A DNA stretch of 64,000 bases from Trichodelitschia bisporula (taxonomy: Eukaryota > Ascomycota > Dothideomycetes > Phaeotrichales > Phaeotrichaceae). The position numbers and the translations under genes are program-made. The notes beneath the pieces were generated by a model. It made no database searches and had not been told where the DNA came from. It saw only the letters and a program-made list of their open reading frames with translations. The stretch lies in assembly GCA_010356995.1 (NCBI GenBank), contig ML996691.1, positions 1,030,211 through 1,094,210 of the forward strand, written 5' to 3'. Below, piece after piece: positions 46,118 through 59,600 of this stretch. Positions within the stretch are counted from its first letter, which is position 1; each line of letters starts with the position of its first letter.

Positions 46118-47266
46118 GCGTACGATATGGATGTTGGATCATGGTTGCGTTCGGGTTGGTATTTCTTGCGACGAAAGGCTACGACGAAGGACTACGGATG
46201 GGATTGGATGTCTGCTTGTAAGCGCGTTGCTCTCTTCCGGCCCTAAGATCTGCTTCCTATATTTTTTTACATTTGGATTGATAGGGTCGCAGGGCCTGGT
46301 TCGACCTTTGGAGGCTGGATGGTGAACTGGGCAGGAATACACAAGAGTCTTAAGGACTGTACCTCTTTGCGTCCACGTTGGTGCCACGAAGGTTGCTTAT
46401 CTTGCATATTGTCGGGTACACGACTTTCGCCTTCGTGTCACAAGTGTTCCGCAAAGCCGACATCGCCGCTGCATTATCTGCACCTTTACGCCCTTCGTGT
46501 TCGGGCACACGATGCGCCAAGGGATGACGTCATATTCCGCGACGCTGGTGATAGTGTTTGCTGCGCGCTCTTTCCGCCATGGATATGTACCAACGTAGCC
46601 ACCGTTAGCTATGAGGATGGGAGCGGATATGGAGGGATATGCCGTCCTCACGACATGGCGGTACGAGCGGACGGAGCGGACGGGTGTGAACCGTCGGGTG
46701 TAATCGTCTACTGTGCGCTCAGGAGGTTGGCGCAGAGCAGCGGTTCTCTGGGGGCAGGCAGCGCGAGATGGCCGATTCTAATCTTCTGGATTGTGGGAAT
46801 GCTACTACATATCTTTCTTCCCGATTCTCCAAAGTATTTGCCGGTTTATCTTGCGTCCCTGGTCGAAGCCTTGGGTCTCCGCACTTTACTGAGAGCCTCC
46901 CGCTTTTCTCAGCGTATGTGAAATATCTTCTACGGCTGTGCCCATAGAGATATAGGACATAGACCTGACATCGAGCCAGCGCGACTGTGCTCTGTACATC
47001 CGTAGAATCGCAAAAAAAGCAATCTGTCTTAGTCATCAATACCTCAGCCCTACCCCATTCAGCCCCACGTGTTACGCCCCACAGCGCACGCGCCACACCA
47101 CGATGCATGACGCCACATCTACTCCACGCTCCACCTCCACGCCCACAACCGTTTTCAAAAGCGACGATATCCGAACCCTTCCCCATCCAAAGCCTCCGTA
47201 GCAGAGCTCTCATGACGGAGCTCTCGCAACACTTCCTTCCCGCACCCAAAAAAGTCAAAAGCCCGC
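46118..47266. other. Intergenic stretch between the CAP20-type gene and tRNA-His
   Basis: Holds the 3' UTR of the CAP20-type gene. Open frames of up to 200 aa (46319-46921 +) show no family resemblance or splice pattern and overlap minus-strand frames of similar length. Nothing else is seen. Confidence 0.45.
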
Positions 47267-47272
47267 AAAAAA
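47267..47272 (-). terminator. RNA polymerase III terminator of tRNA-His
   Basis: Six T residues on the minus strand (AAAAAA on plus) lie 3 nt past the tRNA end, the usual Pol III stop. Confidence 0.75.
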
Positions 47273-47275
47273 TGG

Positions 47276-47361
47276 TGGCTATGCCTGGAATCGAACCAGG
47301 GTTTACACGGAGCAGCGAATAGAACCACAACGTGTTGTACTAACCACTATACGACATAACC
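47276..47361 (-). tRNA. tRNA-His (anticodon GTG) with a 14-nt intron
   Basis: Acceptor stem GGTTATG pairs with CATAGCC (one G-T pair), followed by A73 as in eukaryotic tRNA-His. The D arm is TCGTATAGTGGTTAGTAC and the T arm CCTGG-TTCGATT-CCAGG holds the B box. The anticodon stem is ACACG with CGTGT, and the loop TTGTGG..C gives anticodon GTG at 47326-47328. A 14-nt intron occupies 47311-47324, one base 3' of the anticodon, the canonical place. The D and T arms match yeast tRNA-His closely. The extra G-1 is added after transcription and is not encoded. Confidence 0.93.
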
Positions 47362-49707
47362 CGTAACCACCACGGCCAGACGGCCTGATTGTGTCCGACT
47401 CTTCCACGTCTAAAAATTTGACATGACATTTTAGTCTACTTCCCCCTCCCGAAATCGGCAAATCCAGATGGCCATCTGATTGGTCGCCTTGCGCGCCAAA
47501 AATCTCCGGCGTCCGCCCCGTCCGACCGCCGGCCACACTTCCGCTTCGGCCTCGCCCCGCCGCGAATACGGCGCTTCTTCAGCCTCACATGTTTGCCATC
47601 CGCGCAGAGGAATTCTCGTCGAAGACTTTCGCCGCTTAGGCGGCGTGGCAGCCAGGCCTAGCCGCTTGATCTGGTCACCGTCGCCATTGCTGACATCACC
47701 CCTACCGCCAGATTGCGATGTCCCATCCCTTCACTCATCGGATCCACAATACTATCACTTCGCCTGCCTCGTAGCAACACTGATACACTAATCCCCGCCT
47801 CACGGGCGGAGTTTCCTCATTCTTGTACAGTGACTAGCTAAGCCAGCTTCATATCGCCGGGGAGTCTTGCCTAACAGAGACGAAGTCCAAATTGGACCCT
47901 TGGGCAGCGGCGACCCGACGAAGATCGCACTTAGTCCGCCATCAAGCCCTCCACCCCAATAAGCCCTCGCCGCGATCCGGGCGCCTAGCCCTCGCGCCGT
48001 CCAGCCTTGCCATATCCGCCCAAGGCCCATCCGCCGCGTCTCAGGGTCCAACAGCCGATAACCACCACCACCACAGCATTCCGCGATGCAGCCCAATTTG
48101 CGCACCCCCACCCCCACTACCCATCTCCCCTGTCCATCTCTTTCCTGCTCGCACTTCCCCCTGTGCTGCCCAACCACCCGCCGTCCAAACCCCTAGCCCC
48201 CTCTGCTGCCCAACCACCCGCTCTCAAGTCCCTAGCCCCCACGTCAAACGGCGTCGCCACTATCCATTTGCCCACGCCGTACGGTATGCAGCCCATACCC
48301 AGCAGCGCGGAATCCCCGAATCCACGGTAGCGTGTGCAGCGACGTCGCGTGGCGGACGCAGGGAGAGAATGGCGGTGTTCGTGGTCGAGCGAGTGGCCGA
48401 GCGACTCGCAGCGGTATGGCGTTGCTGTGGCGGCGGCGCGGCTGGGTCGGCGTAGATGTTTGAGGCGATGGAATGCTCCAGTATCGTCTCGCGACGTTCC
48501 CCCTGTATTGCCGAAACGGTGATGCACTTCCTCTCTCTCTTGTAGTCTCCCCTGCAAAGCTCTCCAAAAAACAAAGCCGCCGGATATCATGAGAGCAATA
48601 CCAGTTACGAACCGTAAAATACTGGTCCCACAAAACCGTCCGCCCACCCTCGCGCCCAAAGGAAGATCAGACCCAGGAAATTAGAAAGCGAGGAGGTGAG
48701 TAAAACAAAATACCGCGCCAGGTAAGGCCGTAGAAAACAGCAGCAAATTCAAATTCAAAATACCGCCTTTTGGATGGATTCCGCCTCTGCAAGGCTCCCC
48801 ACATTGTCTCTCGCTTGGCTTCGCGTCATGACGTGAAGTCAGCGTGCCCGGGCCCAGACTCGCCTTCGTCAACCTCCGATCGTCACGATCTAAAAGCTCT
48901 CCCGCGCAAGCATGCGCAGTCACCCACGGCTTTTCTCAGGCGCGAAAAAGCAACGATTTCGACCGCGCGAAGCGGGGAAGAAACGTCTCGAGCCAGATAC
49001 AGCCAGTAGAACTGCAGCGATGGGCCAAGGCTGGCACCCACATCCATGAAAAACAGCTCAAGCGGTCAACCACCTCCCTCTCCAAACGCGGGGAGCCCGC
49101 GGAGACAGAATCCAGAAACGAGACGAGACACATTGCTCGAACAGGACAAAACAAAGCAGATGCAGAAACAAAAAAGCTTGAGTGCTTGCCTCCCGGAAAC
49201 ATGGTTATCCTCTTCGCTCCGAAAACAAATCCCTGCATTCGCATGAGATGATGCTGCTGCGTGCTGGCGCCCAATGATGATGAAACTGGAGTTCAAATTT
49301 CCACCCACATGCATGTGTCTTCGCTACGGTTGCCATCAAAGCTGGTTAGCACTTGAATCAAAATAACAAATCGCCCCAGCACCTGAACAGAAACAGAAAG
49401 CCGCCCAATTTAGCTGAAAGGAAAAAAAAAGTCAGAGTTCCCCCCGCACAGCAACAGCCCTAGCAGCTAGCGATTTCGCCAGTGGGCTACCTTCTTTCCG
49501 CACTGAGGGGACTCTGTTGTATCCGTGAGGATGTAGTTGTACTGTAAGACTCCAACAAATGCAAAAAGAATAAAGCAAAACCTCTTGACCGAAAAAGAAG
49601 TAAGCGTATGATGTGGGAGAGTCAAAAACTCTCCCGAGACAGCCTGGTAGGCTATGCCCGAGTTCGCGTCGCCCCTAACAGAACGTTTGTCGCCTCCGCT
49701 TCCCTCA
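47362..49707. other. Gene-poor stretch of about 2.3 kb
   Basis: No supported gene. Frames such as 47892-48455 (+) and 48659-48117 (-) overlap each other and are Pro/Arg/Ser-rich. The stretch contains one short tandem duplication (48162-48240). The right end should hold the 3' UTR of the zinc-cluster regulator gene. Confidence 0.45.
48162..48240 (+). repeat. 40-bp tandem duplication
   Basis: GCTGCCCAACCACCCGC is followed in both copies by a variable dozen bases and then CCCTAGCCCCC. The two copies are adjacent and about 85% alike. Confidence 0.7.
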
Positions 49708-52700
49708 TCAGCCACTGAAGGAGCTATGCGCTGAACTGGAGTCCATCGAATACATTCTCGGCGTACCGGCACTGGCAGGGCTTCCAGCGCTGGGATGTCG
49801 TGCAGAGCGTCCGAGTCCTGAATGGCCGGTGAGATGGTGGTGTCCTTGCCAGTTAGACGATGCATGGCCGCGTGGGGAATCACCCTCCGCTTGCACGTCC
49901 TTGAATGCCTCCTCGAGCACACTGACGTGAATGTTGAAGAGGGAGGAGAGCGGGGCGAGGTGGCGATGGAGCTTTATTGTCCGTCGCAGGAGTGATATGA
50001 GTGTATCACGTGGGACAAATGGCCTAAGCCATGACTTGTAGGCGTTGGTGAGCACAAGCACATTGCCAAATTGCCTGCTGTAAGTCAGCATCCAAGAACA
50101 TGTGGTGCAATAGTTGCCAGACGAAATACTAACGCCGTCGCTGTCCCATGAATGTTGGTCACCTTTGGCCGCTTCTTCATGTCGTCTGTAAGTCCGTCGA
50201 ATGCTATGGTGCTGTATGTGGCGAAGTCGATACACTTCTGGCAGCACCATAGCACCGTATCCGCGAGCTCCGAGCTGTTGACAAGGTCCTCTTTACGCAG
50301 CGCCGACAACTTGGGTAGTTGTTTCACCCCTTGCAGTTCGCCGTCTTTGCTCACAGGCGGAGGAGAAGGTTCCCTTGGCCTCTTTTGGAGCCACTGATTC
50401 GGATCAAGCGTCGCGTCGCTCATGTTGTCTAGTGCATGGTATAGAAATGGTCGGAGGATGATGTATGCAGCACCGTAGTACTTCGCCCGCAGGCGTGCTT
50501 CCTGAAGGTTATTTGGAGGCTTATCCCCATCACGCCATTGCAAGTGTATCGGGAGCATACTCCGCCACTGCGCGAGCGAGTGCCACAGCATTCCCGCATC
50601 AGCATCTGCCCATGACAGCCGAGAGTCTTCCTTAGCCTTGGTAACTGGCGTGGCATTGAGGTCTAGCGGGAAATGTCAGATAATCGCTCTACCAGGATCT
50701 ACAGATACTTACTGTGGGCGTAGAGCGCCATGTGGGTCCTGTTCAACAACAGTCGAACCCATATATGCGCCGAGTAGAGCAAAACGGCTTCCTCCCAGTC
50801 GACATCTTCTCCCGTCGGTAGAGACAGCTTCCGTAGAGGGACCCCAACAGCGGTAGCCGGAATCTTCAGATGGTTCTCCGCCCACTGTAGGCCGCTGCTG
50901 GGCAGGCGGTCGAATTCGGCTCGGATGTCGCTGGCGAGGATTAGCGAAGTCACAGTACCAAAGTAAGGTGGAAGCTCACCTTTCGAGCTGCAGAGTCGAC
51001 CAGCACAGCATCAAGATTAGCGTTGCGTCGTCATCGAGTTTGTCAGGCTGCAACGAAAACTGATTTTCTGGGTCCAAAGGAGTCGGATCCATCCGCAAGT
51101 ACTCTTGATTTCTACTCACTCGTCAGCTTAGCCAAATAGCCCCGGGAAAGGGTACAGACTTCATGCGCAAAATGTTGGTGACACGGCTCGCGTTGCTGAT
51201 CCAAGTCCAGCTCTCCATCACTTTCCCCAGCTGTCCGTAGTACAGTCCTGCAAGCAAAAATGCTTGAGCATGAATGATATCTGTTCCGGCAATGATTGTG
51301 CTGAGTATGTGGAGTGCTGAGGCGAAGTAAGCGAGTCCTGGTATCTTGTCGACATTCCTAACGCAAAACTTCCGCCTTTCAGAAGATCTTTCGGCCGACG
51401 AACTACGGCTGGCGTATCCAGATTGGGCGCCCGGCGACGCATGGTTCAGCGATGCGTGTGACTGCGTCGGGGATGGCTTGAAGTCGGTCGGCGATGTTGC
51501 CATGTACTGACTGCCCAGAAAGTTGTTCACCGCCGGTGGCACGGGCTTGCCGTCCTGGAGAAACCACGCGTCGTGCTCCAATAACTTCCCAAGGGCAAGC
51601 ACCAGCAGAATGATTGCGTTCCGCGGAGATTTTCTGATCTCATGCCGTGGTGGAGCAGAATAAGGCATTCCGGACGAGTCGTAGTAGTGCTCGTCTTCCG
51701 TAGATGGCCGCTTCCGTTTGGCGGGCAAGCCCCCATATCCAGCCCGGTTTGGTGGAATAGGAGGAACAACAAACGATGATTGCGGCGTCAAAGGGGTGGG
51801 ACTGTATTGCCGAATGAATTGGTCTGTCTCCTTTTCGAGCCATGCAGCGCCGAGAAACGGGTGCAAAACCCACATATTGCGCATGTAGCTGGAGTAAAGC
51901 CTGTGCACGGTGCTTCGATCCAGTCGCAGCGAGGCGTCGGGATTGAGGCCTCCAACGTTCGTCTGCTGGGAGTTGGGCGTCGGCTTGAAGGAATCTCCAA
52001 AGATGGAGTCGTCCGGTGATGGCCATCCGATGGGATCGCTGTGTGGGCTGACTCCACTGAGAGCCGGACTAGGCGCGTCTGCCATAGGAGCAGAACCCGA
52101 CCGGTCTTCCGAGAAATGCCTGTACCCGTAGGGTGCTAGAAGCGGCTGCTTTTCCTCCTCTCGCTGCGCATACTCTTCGCTGAAGACTCCTGCTTGTTGG
52201 AAGTACTTGGTGATTCCTTTCCACTCTATCAAGTGGTGGGCGCCGGTATTGTGCTGCGGCGGAGCAGTGTCCACACTGAACACATTCTTCACCTCGGGAT
52301 CTTCTTTGTTGCCCGCCGCGGGTTGTGCGGGAATAGCTTCAGCTTCGGCTTTAGCTTCGGCTGCGTAGCCCAAGTTCGGGTCTGCCTTCGCTTGGGAGCG
52401 AACAAGCTGCTGAAGCAAATCCACGGTTTGCTGCTGGTTAGATTCCATTCTCAATATAGTCTCCTCCAGCGATCCGACTCTGTCCCCCAGCGCCCTATGC
52501 TGATCGAGCATCTGCATCATCGTACGGTCCGTCCTAGCAAACAATGAGTCTGCACCCACACATTTGCCCGGTCATCATGGCTAGACTTACTTCGGCGGTG
52601 GCACCTCTCGGTACTCACACTCAACTCCTTCCGTCTTACAGTAGCCACAGGGACGAGCCTCGTCGCATTTTTGCTTCCGTTGCCGACAGTGATTACATGC

Positions 52701-53610
52701 CTTGACAGCATTATGAGCATGCAGCCAAACACTCGTCAAATGCACTTACTTGCTGGGCGCGAACCTGCCTCCGCTTGTGCGCAAGATTGCCAAAGCCAGC
52801 GGGCCCTTGACCACCAAACCCATTCGATGGAAATGTGCCCACCACCGGTGTTGGTGGATAGCTTCCGGGGTGCTGCTGATGATGGTGCGCTGCATAGGGG
52901 TCCTGTTGCTGAAGCTGTGGCGGGGGATATGGGAGGCCATTTGGAATCCCATGCGGGTCCATGACCCCGAATTGAACGGACGGCTGTGGGTGGTTGCCAT
53001 GCTCCATGGGCGGATTGGACGGATCCTGCACTGGGGGACCGGGTGGCTGAGGCGGAAGTCCCACTCCACGCTGCGGTTCAGGCACAGTTGGTGAAGCAGT
53101 CACCACTGGCGGCTGCGAAGTCGGTTCCGCAGAGTACGGCGCTGGCGGTTGCTGGTGATGCTGCAAAGTGACCGGTGGAGGAGGCAGAGGGGTATGCGGC
53201 GCAGGATTCACAGCGCCATATCCGGGCCGATGGTCGCTGCCGTAGCCAGGATGACTGATGGGAGGCTGGAAGTGCGAGATGGTGCGAGGATCCGGAAGAG
53301 TTTCCCTGTATGGCGGTGCTCCAATTCCTGGTGGGGGTGAGGGTGGTGGATGGTGTTGGGGACGCGGTCCCGGGGGTCCTATGGATACGAGAGAAGGCTG
53401 AGTAGGTGTATGAGCCTGCGGCGGGAGTGTCGTAGGCGGCAGGCGGTAATGGAGAGCAGGAGGAGCAGACGGTGGATGATCAGAATACTGTTGTGGTTGC
53501 ACAGAAGGTCCTGAGGCACTGGCAGAATGGATCGGTGCAGGTGGTGGGTTGTATGCGGCGCGATCTTGGTCCAAGCGCACACGTTTTGAAGTATCAGGAA
53601 CACCCTCCAT
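49708..53610 (-). CDS. Zn2Cys6 transcription factor with fungal-specific regulatory domain
   Basis: A nuclear DNA-binding regulator. Seven exons (53610-52750, 52700-52591, 52533-51160, 51111-50980, 50930-50713, 50662-50134, 50074-49708) encode about 1196 aa. The first 285 residues are Pro/Gln/His-rich. The zinc cluster begins exactly at exon 2: [20 protein letters not shown], then [10 protein letters not shown], giving CX2CX6CX5CX2CX6C. A dimerising coiled coil follows ([20 protein letters not shown]). The middle-homology regulatory region has [60 protein letters not shown] and [20 protein letters not shown]. The tail is Ser/Gly/His-rich. Introns are 48-59 nt. The zinc cluster is interrupted by no intron, but both of its flanks are. 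Target genes cannot be told; no obvious cluster surrounds it. Confidence 0.92.
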
Positions 53611-56600
53611 ACTGATTAACCGCTACTGTCCGGTCCATGCATCGGCTGGGTCTATGCAGATGGTAGGGCCAAGGGGGAGGGGACGCTGATGGAGGGGGGA
53701 GACAGGAACTGGGGGTGGCGGGGGGGGGAGGTGAGGGTGGGAGGTGGGTGGGGGGTAAGGTGGTAAAGCACACGACAACTAGCTGACCCGGATGAGAAAT
53801 CGTCCAAAAGATGTGTCCTGCTCCGTACGGATGTAAACGGAGGGAGGATATCCAGAAGCGAGTGGCGAGAGGCGAGTCATCCAGCAAAGTTCCGTTTGAC
53901 TAGTTAAAGGAGAGTGTGGAAAGATGGAAGAGGAGCGGCGTCATTGGCGCAAACAGGCGTGCAAGAGTACGTAGTAATCTTTGCTACACGCTGGTATGTA
54001 AAGGAGGGAAGCTTGAAGATGAGATGAGGATGGGAGGCGGAAGATCCGTGTTGAGGGGGAAGCTGAGGGTGGAGGGGGGGTGGGGAGAAGTTGGGGGGAA
54101 AGAAACTGGCAATTCACAACGCGAAGTTCGAGCATGCGATGTTTAGAAGCCAAGCGTCAGTGCGAGCAACGAGTGGTGGGCGAGAAGAATGATGGGATGT
54201 TCGATATCTGCTTACATAGCAGGTCGAAGAGGTTGTCGGATGTAAATAATTAAAAAAAATTTCAAGGGTCTTGGGTGAGGCGGACAGGTAGGAGGTTCAG
54301 AGAAGTGTGGGGGAGTGAGAGAGAGAGCATGGAATTCGCGTGTTGATGGGGTGTGGAGGTTCTCTGGGGAAAGGTTTGTGACAGTTTGGAGGGGTAGGTG
54401 ATAGTAGTACGGTAAACAGGCGTTGGTGCGGAGACTGTCCAACCAAGGGCGGACGAAACTGATGACCAGAAAATGGAGGTTGGACTGGCTGAAAGGAGGG
54501 GAGGGGGGGTTTGAACGCCTTGGATTCGGTGGAGAGAGAGGAAGCAGAGGACGTTCTGAGGTGCCTGAGAGATGGCGGGGGACGGTGTCTGGTGTGCAAA
54601 GCTTCAACTCGCGTTCCTGCTTACCGTGGGCCCGGCGTTGAGGATGCGCGATGGAGAGGGGTGAAACAAGAAGATCTTGCATCTAGCGCGACGATGGCTT
54701 CGTCCTAGCACAGGGAGAGGCAGGCGTGAGGAGTACTTCGTACTGAGGAATATCACATCCGAGCAAGGTCTTGGGTTAGCAAGGCAAATGGCGTCTCTCC
54801 AAGGTGTGTTGATGGCGCCGGGTCTGAGTACCGTAGGTCCCCAGGCCATGGACCGTGAGCCTCCACACACACACACCAGCTGACGCTCGATGGCAGACGG
54901 GAAGCTGCGCTAGAACAACGACAAGCGCACGCCTTTCGACGCTTAGAAGGGAGAGAGCGAAGGGAGAGAGCGAAATGAGTACAGAAGCCAACCAGACGAT
55001 TGACAAGAGAGCAAGAGACTGGTTCTAGAGAAAACGCAAGGACCCAACAGCTCTGCTTAACAAGAACAAAATATCATTAAGTGATACCATGAGAGGTGCA
55101 CAAACGCTGCGGCGAAGCATATCGTCACAATTCCACGTTGACCGATGATAGCGACAGATCCCGAGAGCAGCATGTACCGTACCGTACCGTACACAGCACC
55201 CAGCACAGATGAAGAACCCCACTTAGCGACCAATCAGCTCCATATCGGTACATGGCGATACAATTTGAGTCTATCAGATGGGTGAGGACGTATTGGCGAT
55301 GTTTCGCTGTGGAACCTTGGCTCTGTGTTTCTTACGCTCTGCCTCTCACTCTTTCATGCGTACGCCGAACTAAAGTAGATACGCACAGGCCCGAAGCACC
55401 CTCGCAGCCATTTCCAGCCGCTGTTGCGTAGCGAATCCAGGAACCTTCTCCCAGAACCAGTCCAAGAATCTTCGCTCTAAACCAGCCACGCCCGCCAGTG
55501 TCACCCTCACTTAGTGGCGTGCCTGTGCCGAAATAAATCGACGAAGTACTCGTGGCCAGGCTGGTTGGCGCTGCTCGGCTTGCTAGCGAAGCCAACTAGC
55601 TACGTAGTAAGGTAGAAGAATAGAAAGAGGCACGACCGCGCGGGAAATCGAAACAGTTGAGCGGGCTGACTGGCGGCCAGCTGCCAGCGTGTTAGCTCAT
55701 ACGGTACTTCCGCGGGGAACCTGTGGGAACGTGTAAGGCAGGCACGCCGCAGATAAACCAGTGGGAGAGAGGTCGTGGGGAAAGTGGCTTGTCTACGCTC
55801 AAGCAAATGGCCAGCGATGATGATCGACAGCGAACCAGCAGTGGAGAACCGGAGAGGCAAAGCTGCGAACGAAAGACCGCTGCCGGTACGGAGGCAAAAC
55901 CCTTCCGTCATCGTGGTCGGAGCTTCGTGTTCGGGTGACAGCGAAATGGTGGAGTTGCGGCGAAGGCGGCCATCAATGCCAACTCTTCCGAGCTCGGTGA
56001 TTGGACGAGTAGTTGAGATTGTACATCCAAAGGTGCGTGCACGGCTTGGAACAAGGCGATCCGCCGTTTGACGTCGCTCTTCTGTTAACGATATACAGTA
56101 CGGAGGTACTCGGTACGCATTTCCCGCCACAGTTAATGTAACCTCATGTCCTTTTCAACCTCCTTCGCTCGCCCTTTTCCTCTCTGACTCTTGCATCGGA
56201 CGACGGTTCAACAGGATAACGGGGCAACAGGGCAATATGGCAACGTAAAGTCCTGGGAGAATGATTTCGCCCCACCACAGCCGGAGCCAGTCGAAGCAGG
56301 ACAAAGATATGGCAAGGATCGGATGAGCTCGAGACCCTACCTAGATCCTTTGAATCTGAGTCGTTCAAGCCCGCAAGATGCTGTTATCGGATATGCATAA
56401 GGCTGCCAGATAAATCTGATGATCGATTTATGGGATCTCGGATCATACTACGGGATGAAGCGGCGCCGTTTTCTCATGAGCCTAGAATGTCGCCTAACTT
56501 TTCCAGAGCCGTCGAATGGGGTAGTTAGCAGTCCCCTCTCATTCCATCACCCGAAGCCTAGTTCTAGGTCGTCGCAAGCATCTCGGGCTCTACTCTATCA

Positions 56601-59600
56601 CAACCCGGCCGTGTTAGCCGGATTCCATCAGGCTTCTTGTCCACAGCGCCTTCACCGCACTGACATTCGACACACGCTCGGCCCTTTCGCTAGTGCAAAC
56701 GGTGTCAAGCCCCCAAGGCCTAGGAGCCAGCACACCTGGCCACGAGGCTACCATATTGGTGGATTTATGCGACTTTAGTCTCTTACTCCACGAGCATGGA
56801 CTTTCAACTGAGTTGAGGGAAGGACGTGGAGCCGGGGCAGCCCAGAGCCGGGCAGGACGTGCCGGGGCCAGAAGTGAGGTGCACAAATGTCAACATGCAT
56901 GAGGCGCCTCGCCTAGGAATGCGGCGGATGTGCTTGCTGGGGTATATATCAGGGGATCCCCGCCCATGACTCCTTGCCCCGCACTGGGGTCGACGCCGGC
57001 TGAAGATAGTAACAGTGCGGGTTGTGGATCGTCGAGAACATGATGGGTGGTCGGCTCATTGTACGGCTATGCGTGCGTGATTCATCCGTAAAGCCAAAGG
57101 AAAAGAAAGAGGCCGGTTGAACTTCTGCGTTTCTGTCTGTTCATCTCCACGGACTTTACAGCAGGTTAAGCGCCTGGTCAGTTGTCACATCTGCAGCGTA
57201 CCGGTTGGTGCGGAGTATGGGTATCTCTTGGGGTCAAGCCTGCGGGCTTTGGTTGTCAGCCTCACTACCGCTCCTCAATGTAGCTCAGATCAGCATCGTT
57301 CGACGATCCAGCCTTCTTCGCGATCCTGTAACCTCATTCCATCAGATTTGCGACAGCGTGCGAGGTTACGCAAATCACGATCCCGGATTCTCGTATCTCG
57401 GCTCTGATACTCCGTCTTTGGGCTGATACTCCGCCTTTGAGCTTCCTGCTGCAAAACCTCCAGTGCTTACCCCGCCGCCCTCCGTCGATGTGATTTCGAC
57501 TGCGTACGGTGTGGTATGATACCTCCTACAATTTCCCTACACCCGCCTGGTGGCTTTGGCGCCTTCCCACCTCGCCTCACCTCCATCACCGATTTGAAAA
57601 AGCCGCACTCTCCAACCGAACTGTCTTGGCCCCGGCCCGTTATCTTCTAAAATGGCATTGGAAATCTCCTAGAAGCAAGCGGCTGAGCCAACGGCGCGAC
57701 CTCAGGGTACACGGCATGCCGCAAAACTGATAATCACGCACCAATTCTATCTGAAATTTTCTGGCCAGAACCAGTATTTGGGAATCTCTGATCGCATCCA
57801 CGTTCCTCGACAAGGACCTCGACAAGGGAGACTTGACGTCCGAGATGGTGGTGGCGACAGCACCATCTTACCGTACACGATATTAGCGGCAAAACGATGA
57901 GCCAAACGGGGTGACAGCGTGCGCGCTGCGCCCCCACTCTTGCGCCGTTTCAAGTTTTCTTCACCCAAGCGCAGTGGACGCACACACTCGGGCTGGTCCC
58001 AGCAACCAAGTTTAGGTTTCCTTTGAGGCCCCGTGTTCCCTTCAGTCGGATCCTGCAGACAATGGCTCCCCTTCCTCTTTTGCGGAGCCAGACTTCCGGG
58101 ATGCGATATCCAGTTGCAGCTCCATGCTAAGCACCCTTGCTATCCTGTAAGTTCATTAGAAATACCAGATGGGGAACTCGTGTCACAAGGCTCTTGTACG
58201 ACCTTGTACCGTCTTCCGTGCCCCTCTCCCCGGCATGGCCACTGCCATTTCTCCGCACAGAACCTCGTGGCTACCGGGTCCCCTGCCAGTTCTCCGCAGC
58301 ACGTCAGAGCAAGAGACATCCGAAGGCTTCTCGTCGTCTACAAGCTGCGTTCTTCCAGCTCGCCGATTGGCTGCCAACTCACCGCGGGTGAGGCTAATGG
58401 GCGCCGCGACGAGATTTAATGATTTTATCTCAAGTCTTACCGCTTCTTTTGAGTACGGATTATGGATGTGTCTGCTACGGGTACAGACCTCCATGCTGTC
58501 CGCATCAAGATAAGCTGCACTAGCAGATCTAATGCGCTCTTAGAGCAGGTACCTGGCGTATGAAGCTGGTGATGCGTCTCCTACTGGTTGCCTTTTGCCG
58601 GTAACCGTACTACACATATGTTTAGTGGTGCTTGGAACAGGCCTGCTCACCACCAGTGCCTTGCGACTCAAGAAGCAACAATAATTGAGGAATAGGGAGG
58701 CACTAGAAATGGGCTTCAACAGAGCCCAACGCTAGCCTACCACTAGCCTCGCGTCCCGAGTCAGCGGTCAAGATTGCTTGTTCCCGCCCTGCAGACGAAT
58801 GGTTTCTTTACCGCGTACGAGCATTCTGACCGGCTGCGAATCACAGCGCTTAGATCGCGCACCGCCATTTTAACATCTTTGACTTCATGATTTTCGCCTA
58901 TCGAAGCTACGACGCGAGCTTGACAGGCACATCCATACCGCCCCTTTGCCTGGAGTAGGGATGTCGTTGACGCCTGCCGTTGATTTTCTGGTCGGACCGG
59001 GCCCTCGGTTGCTGCTTATGATGGAAAGACCACCTGACGTAACACAACCCGGCACCACGTCGGGTCGATCGCGCCGCGACGACAAACAACTCCAATGTCA
59101 TGAGAACATTCGGGCTCTTATCTGTTCCCGTACCACTACCAAACCAGCTGGATATGATCTCAGGTTCAGATTAAACTTCTTTCCAGGTAGATCTTGACTC
59201 CTTTGCACCTTTTCCATTTTACACGTTGCTGGAATCACATACATGGCACTCTTTTCCGTTCAGAACTGCCTCCCTAACCTACCTAATTAGATCCTAACAT
59301 CTCGGAGATCCCGATGATCGATTCTCGGCTAATGCAGGTTGAGCGCCTATCATGAACATACTCCCATCTCCTATTGCGAACTCATTTCTCCTAGAAATCT
59401 CAATTCTGCATGTGCAAGATGTAGCGTTGGAGGGAGGCGCAAACGGGGTCCCTTACCACGTCATGTTCAAACCCCGAAACCCGACGATATTCTGAGGCGA
59501 ACACCCGAGACTGGTAAGGCGAAGGATCAGCCTATCAATTGCCAAACAATGATCGCCTCCGCATTTTGTCAAGCCGAACCCCCCGATCCTTTCGTAGAGG

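Noticed and set aside
46319-46921. 200-codon plus-strand frame after the CAP20-type gene
   Set aside because: Irregular composition with many rare patterns, opposing frames of similar size, and no recognisable domain.
55600-56130. 176-codon minus-strand frame in the gene desert
   Set aside because: No domain, no splice signals around it, and similar frames occur on the plus strand.
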